Below, in pieces: positions 14,157 to 17,429 of a stretch of 17,429 nucleotides of DNA. A model generated the notes under the pieces. It did not search any database. It was given only the letters and a program-made list of their open reading frames with translations, and was not told where the DNA came from. The translations under genes were made by a program, and so were the position numbers. Position 1 is the first letter of the stretch. Each line of letters begins with the position of its first letter. Source of the DNA: JBCDIQ01 sp039024295. Lineage in GTDB: Bacteria; Bacteroidota; Bacteroidia; J057. Where the stretch lies: NCBI GenBank assembly GCA_039024295.1, contig JBCDIQ010000078.1, positions 1 through 17,429 of the forward strand, read 5' to 3'.

Positions 14157-15179
14157 ATGGCTGGATCAGATTCTCAACGTACGAAGATTAGCATCCCCAT
14201 TGCTCGTAAACCGTGGGGCATGATCGCAATGTTGTGCTTGTCGGGTTTCCTTATCAGTTGTCAAACGAAAACAGCCAATAAGACCATCAAACTGGCGCAT
14301 GGGCTTCCCACGACCCATCCCGTCCATTTGGCCATAGAGCACATGGCTGCCCAGTTGGAAGCCATCTCCCTTGGCGCCATGCGGATGGAGGTGTATCCCA
14401 GCGAACAATTGGGGACCGAACGGCAATGCCTGGAGCTTCTTCAACTCGGCGCAGTGGGCATGACCAAGGTGTCCGCCTCGGTGATGGAAAACTTTTCTCC
14501 CAAGATGAAGGCTTTGAGCCTTCCCTATATTTTTCGTGATACCGCCCATTTTCACCGGACGTTGGATGGGCCGGTGGGCGAGCAACTGCTGGCTGCCAGC
14601 AGCAAATATTTACTCAAAGGCATGGCCTTTTACGATGCGGGGAGCCGGAGCTTTTACGGCGATAAGCCTATCATGCATCCCGATGACCTGGATGGATTAA
14701 AGATTCGTGTACAGGAAAGCCAAACAGCCATTGATCTAGTCAATAACCTGGGCGGCAAGGCCACGCCCATTTCCTGGGGCGAGCTGTATTCTGCTTTGCA
14801 GCAAGGGACCGTTGATGGAGCCGAAAATAACCCTCCCAGCTTGTACCAGTCGCGGCATTATGAAGTATGCAAACACTATAGCCTGAATGAGCACACCATG
14901 GTGCCGGATGTGTTGGTGATGAGCCTGAAAGTGTGGAATAAGCTATCAGATCAGGAGCAAAATTGGGTGCAAGCAGCGGTAAGAAGTTCTGTGCAGTTTC
15001 AACGTATGGCATGGCAAAAATCGGAAGCAGAGACTTTGATTGCACTTGAGGAGGGGGGGGTCAGCATTTATCGTCCAGATAAGACACCTTTCAGCACGAA
15101 AGTAGAGCCGATGTATGCTGCTTACCAACAGGACGAAGAGATGTACCGCCTGATCCAAGCCATCAGGAATCAACCTTAA
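14157..15179 (+). CDS. dctP: TRAP transporter solute-binding lipoprotein (DctP family), probable hexuronate binder
   Basis: It captures an organic acid outside the cytoplasmic membrane and delivers it to the two TRAP membrane subunits. The 340-residue protein has a basic N-region, a hydrophobic stretch at 22-34 and a lipobox LISC with Cys35, so it should be a lipid-anchored binding protein; many proteobacterial TRAP binders are soluble instead. A start at Met22 would also give a signal peptide. The mature part starts with KTIKLAHGLPTTHPVH, the DctP hallmark. The carboxylate-binding arginine is expected at Arg184 in GLKIRVQES, with Arg164 also conserved; ISWGELYSALQQGTVDGAENNP (205-226) is the family segment that follows. 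A run of eight G at 15053-15060 lies in the coding sequence around residues 299-302. The uronate genes upstream suggest glucuronate or galacturonate as ligand. Confidence 0.92.
   Translation: MAGSDSQRTKISIPIARKPWGMIAMLCLSGFLISCQTKTANKTIKLAHGLPTTHPVHLAIEHMAAQLEAISLGAMRMEVYPSEQLGTERQCLELLQLGAVGMTKVSASVMENFSPKMKALSLPYIFRDTAHFHRTLDGPVGEQLLAASSKYLLKGMAFYDAGSRSFYGDKPIMHPDDLDGLKIRVQESQTAIDLVNNLGGKATPISWGELYSALQQGTVDGAENNPPSLYQSRHYEVCKHYSLNEHTMVPDVLVMSLKVWNKLSDQEQNWVQAAVRSSVQFQRMAWQKSEAETLIALEEGGVSIYRPDKTPFSTKVEPMYAAYQQDEEMYRLIQAIRNQP
15053..15060 (+). repeat. Run of eight G within dctP
   Basis: Eight consecutive G lie in frame across Glu-Gly-Gly-Val codons. A single-base slip would change the last 40 or so residues of the binding protein. 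It is the longest G run noted in the window. Confidence 0.85.
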
Positions 15180-15189
15180 TGTGTGTAAG

Positions 15190-15690
15190 ATGAAAAATGC
15201 CCTTGATCGAACGTTGGAAGCCTTGCTGGTGGTGCTTATCAGCAGCCTGACCATTGTGGTGCTGTATCAGGTGGGAGCCAGGTATTTTTTCAGCAACCCC
15301 AGTTCGGTTTCGGAAGAATTGGCTCGCTTTCTCTTGATCTGGTTGGGATTATTTGGTGCGGCCTACGCACTGGGGAAGCAACTTCACCTTGCCATTACCC
15401 TGTTGCCAGATGCCCTGCCCCCCACTTCCAAGCGGTGGCTGAACATTGTGATCCAACTCTTCATCGTGCTATTCACAGTCTTTGTGCTAATATGGGGAGG
15501 CACTTTATTGGTGTCCTTAACCTTGGAAACTGAGCAGACCTCGGCAGCCCTAGGGGTGAAATTGGGGTATGTCTACACCGCATTACCGCTAAGTGGAATC
15601 GTCATGCTGCTCTATGCCAGCCTGAACATTTATGCGGGTTGGACATCTCAGCCCATAAATTTTTATGACACCCTCAACAAGGAAGGGTAA
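15190..15690 (+). CDS. dctQ: TRAP transporter small membrane subunit (DctQ family)
   Basis: It is the small integral membrane component of the TRAP carrier and partners with the large subunit at the cytoplasmic membrane. From ATG 15190 it has 166 residues; an in-frame GTG at 15181 would add three. Four hydrophobic segments are visible: near residues 10-27, 44-62, 80-105 and 121-143 of the longer form. The segment with SNPSSVSEELARFLLIWLGL and a following GAAYALGKQLHLAI is typical of DctQ. It starts 10 bp after the dctP stop and its stop touches the possible TTG start of the next gene, so the three subunits are one operon. Confidence 0.92.
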   Translation: MKNALDRTLEALLVVLISSLTIVVLYQVGARYFFSNPSSVSEELARFLLIWLGLFGAAYALGKQLHLAITLLPDALPPTSKRWLNIVIQLFIVLFTVFVLIWGGTLLVSLTLETEQTSAALGVKLGYVYTALPLSGIVMLLYASLNIYAGWTSQPINFYDTLNKEG

Positions 15691-17127
15691 TTGCTTGACC
15701 ACGATTTTATGGAAGTTGCCATTTTACTCATCAGCTTTTTCCTGCTACTCATCATTGGGGTGCCTATTGCTTATAGCATCGGGCTTTCGGCTGTTTTGAC
15801 CCTTTCGGTCAGCATGGTGGCGGATGGCCTGGATGTGACGATCGCACTAGCGGCCACGGCCCAAAGGATGGCAACCGGACTGGATAGTTTTACCTTGCTG
15901 GCGATCCCCTTTTTCATCTTGGCAGGCCAACTGATGAACCAAGGCGGCGTAGCCAAACGACTGGTGGACTTTGCCAAAGCCCTGGTGGGCTGGCTGCCAG
16001 GTGGATTGGGACTGGTGAACATCATTGCTTGCATTCTGTTTGGCGCGATTTCAGGTTCGGCTGTGGCGGCAGCATCTGCCATTGGCAGTTTTATGCACCC
16101 CCGCATGACCAAGGAAGGCTACGACCCGGCTTTTAGCGCAGCTATCAACCTATCCTCTGCCACCACAGGGCTGGTCATTCCCCCTAGCAATGTCCTCATT
16201 GTCTATTCCCTAGCAAGTGGAGGGGTGAGCATAGGTGCCTTGTTTTTGGCCGGTTACATTCCTGGACTGTTGGTTGGCGTGATGCTCATGGCAGTGGTCA
16301 TGTTCATTTCGGTGAAAAGAGGCTATCCCCGTGCTAAGGCCAACTTCCGCCCCTTGCTCCAAGAGACGATCTATACCTTGCCGCTTTTGCTGATCACCTT
16401 TGTTGCTGCTCGATTCTTTTCTGTAGAAGGCGGCGGATTGCTCGGCATTTCGATTGTGTATGCGCTAGGATTGGCGGTGTGGAAGCCAGACCGAGTGTTG
16501 CCCAGCTTGCTCCTGCTGGTGATCGTGATTGGCGGCATCGTAGGGGGAATTTTTACGGCAACTGAGGCATCTGCCATCGCTGTTCTGTATACTGCTATTT
16601 TGGGGTTTGTGTACAAAGAGCTTTCCTTTCGCACCCTGCCGAAGGTGCTGCTTTCCAGCGTGAATGTGACAGCGATTGTCCTGTTGCTGATCGCAGCCAG
16701 CATAGCCTTTTCCTGGACGCTTTCATTTGAAAATCTGCCTCAGGCATTAAGTGATGCTCTGCTTTCCCTAAGCGACCGTCCTATCATCATTTTGCTCCTG
16801 ATCAACCTCACGCTCTTGATTGTGGGTATCTTCATGGACATGACCCCGGCGGTGCTCATCTTTACCCCGATTTTCCTTCCAATCGTACTCGCCCTTGGCA
16901 TTGATCCCATTCATTTCGGGATCATCATGGTGCTTAATCTCTGCATTGGGCTATGCACGCCCCCCGTTGGAAGTGTGCTTTTCGTGGGGGCTGCCGTCGC
17001 CAAGCTACCTATCCGAAAGGTGATTCCTCCACTCATTCCGTTATTTTTGGCAATGTTGGTCGCGTTGCTCTTGGTGACGTATTTTCCTTCTTTGAGTTTG
17101 TGGCTGCCGAGCGTGATGGGGTGGTAG
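15691..17127 (+). CDS. dctM: TRAP transporter large membrane subunit (DctM family)
   Basis: It forms the sodium-coupled transport channel of the TRAP carrier. The protein has about 472-478 residues and a dozen or more hydrophobic segments, as usual. Conserved DctM features include LLAIPFFILAGQLMNQGGVAKRL near 69-91, GAISGSAVAAASAIGSFMHPRMTKEGY near 117-143, ATTGLVIPPSN near 157-167, the GIFTATEASAIAVLY segment near 286-300 and FMDMTPAVLIFTPIFLPI near 388-405. Two starts are possible: TTG at 15691, directly after the dctQ stop and preceded by AGGAAGGG, or ATG at 15709, which begins MEVAILLIS. Membrane prediction fits both. A hairpin follows the stop. Confidence 0.94.
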   Translation: MLDHDFMEVAILLISFFLLLIIGVPIAYSIGLSAVLTLSVSMVADGLDVTIALAATAQRMATGLDSFTLLAIPFFILAGQLMNQGGVAKRLVDFAKALVGWLPGGLGLVNIIACILFGAISGSAVAAASAIGSFMHPRMTKEGYDPAFSAAINLSSATTGLVIPPSNVLIVYSLASGGVSIGALFLAGYIPGLLVGVMLMAVVMFISVKRGYPRAKANFRPLLQETIYTLPLLLITFVAARFFSVEGGGLLGISIVYALGLAVWKPDRVLPSLLLLVIVIGGIVGGIFTATEASAIAVLYTAILGFVYKELSFRTLPKVLLSSVNVTAIVLLLIAASIAFSWTLSFENLPQALSDALLSLSDRPIIILLLINLTLLIVGIFMDMTPAVLIFTPIFLPIVLALGIDPIHFGIIMVLNLCIGLCTPPVGSVLFVGAAVAKLPIRKVIPPLIPLFLAMLVALLLVTYFPSLSLWLPSVMGW

Positions 17128-17156
17128 GGGGATAATTGCAGGTGCGCATTATCTCC
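17128..17156 (+). terminator. Probable terminator of the TRAP operon
   Basis: GGGGATAAT (17128-17136) pairs with ATTATCTCC (17148-17156) over nine positions, including one G-U pair, with an 11-base loop, immediately after the dctM stop. The downstream bases are only moderately T-rich, so termination efficiency is uncertain. Confidence 0.5.
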
Positions 17157-17429
17157 GTTCCTGTTGATTAGCCTAGTAATAAGCCTACTTTTCCATCGGG
17201 GTCATTACCTTTGGCGTAAAAAACCGAAGACAAAGACCTTCTAGCTAAAGTGTGGGAGAATACGTACATTAGGCTGAAACCCCAAAAAAGGGATTATCGT
17301 TTTTTACAATCAAGTATTTGCCGCATAAAGCATTTTTTTGCAATCGAGTAAAGGATATTCTACTCTACCCGACGGTTTTGAGTTATAGGTAAAAAGATCG
17401 AGGAAAAGCACAATTTTGTGGTTCCTACA
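17157..17429. other. Non-coding right edge
   Basis: No convincing gene is seen after the TRAP operon. The stretch is A-T-rich and includes T runs and a CCC-A6-GGG pattern. A 33-codon frame on the minus strand (17168-17269) is open but too short to support. Confidence 0.4.

Noticed and set aside
17168..17269. A 33-codon minus-strand frame with an ATG start.
   Set aside because: It is very short and has no recognised motif, no clear ribosome-binding sequence and no partner gene. It may be a remnant but cannot be supported.
17336..17355. TTTTGCAATC, matching one half of the LacI-type operator at 9 of 10 positions.
   Set aside because: The other half does not match. Single half-sites of this A-T-rich kind are expected by chance, and the downstream gene is outside the window.
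1..17429. CRISPR arrays, tRNA or rRNA genes, transposases, phage genes or a classic defence system.
   Set aside because: No regularly spaced repeats, no cloverleaf or rRNA sequence, and no matching protein motifs were seen on either strand.

Overview
The window looks like chromosomal DNA of a member of the Bacteroidota, probably a marine or soil Cytophagales- or Saprospiria-type organism. The grounds are a TraR/DksA protein with the degenerate one-cysteine finger seen in that phylum, an ECF sigma factor of the FecI-like type followed by a FecR-like fragment, a TAnnTTTG -7 promoter element before ileS, and palindromic intergenic repeats of a style common in these genomes. The genus cannot be fixed from the sequence alone. 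No rRNA, tRNA, CRISPR array or intact insertion sequence was seen.

Left part (about 100-5112, minus strand): a housekeeping block transcribed right to left. It holds ileS (isoleucyl-tRNA synthetase), a TraR/DksA-family regulator, lspA (signal peptidase II) and a small secreted TIMP/netrin-like protein. The IleRS carries the altered class I signature GIHH instead of HIGH. That swap is known from some type 2 IleRS enzymes that are highly resistant to mupirocin.

Middle (5113-7419, plus strand): a LacI-family repressor and an ECF sigma factor. Each has almost the same 20-bp palindromic operator just before its start codon. The sigma gene is followed by a short ORF that looks like only the N-terminal, sigma-binding part of a FecR anti-sigma factor. 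It ends inside the 3' end of the convergent reductase gene.

Right part (7403-17127): a near-complete hexuronate catabolic locus. A tagaturonate/fructuronate reductase lies on the minus strand, divergent from a tightly coupled operon uxuA-uxaC-kdgK-eda. After a 616-bp stretch rich in repeats comes a three-gene TRAP transporter (solute-binding lipoprotein, small membrane subunit, large membrane subunit). Together these should import a hexuronate, isomerise it (UxaC), reduce it (UxaB/UxuB type), dehydrate D-mannonate to 2-keto-3-deoxygluconate (UxuA), phosphorylate that (KdgK) and cleave it to pyruvate and glyceraldehyde-3-phosphate (Eda). No altronate dehydratase is present, so only the glucuronate branch is complete here.

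The most noteworthy points are the GIHH IleRS, the paired LacI operators that place an ECF sigma factor under a sugar-type repressor, the truncated anti-sigma partner, and several decayed copies of a palindromic repeat bordering the uronate operons.
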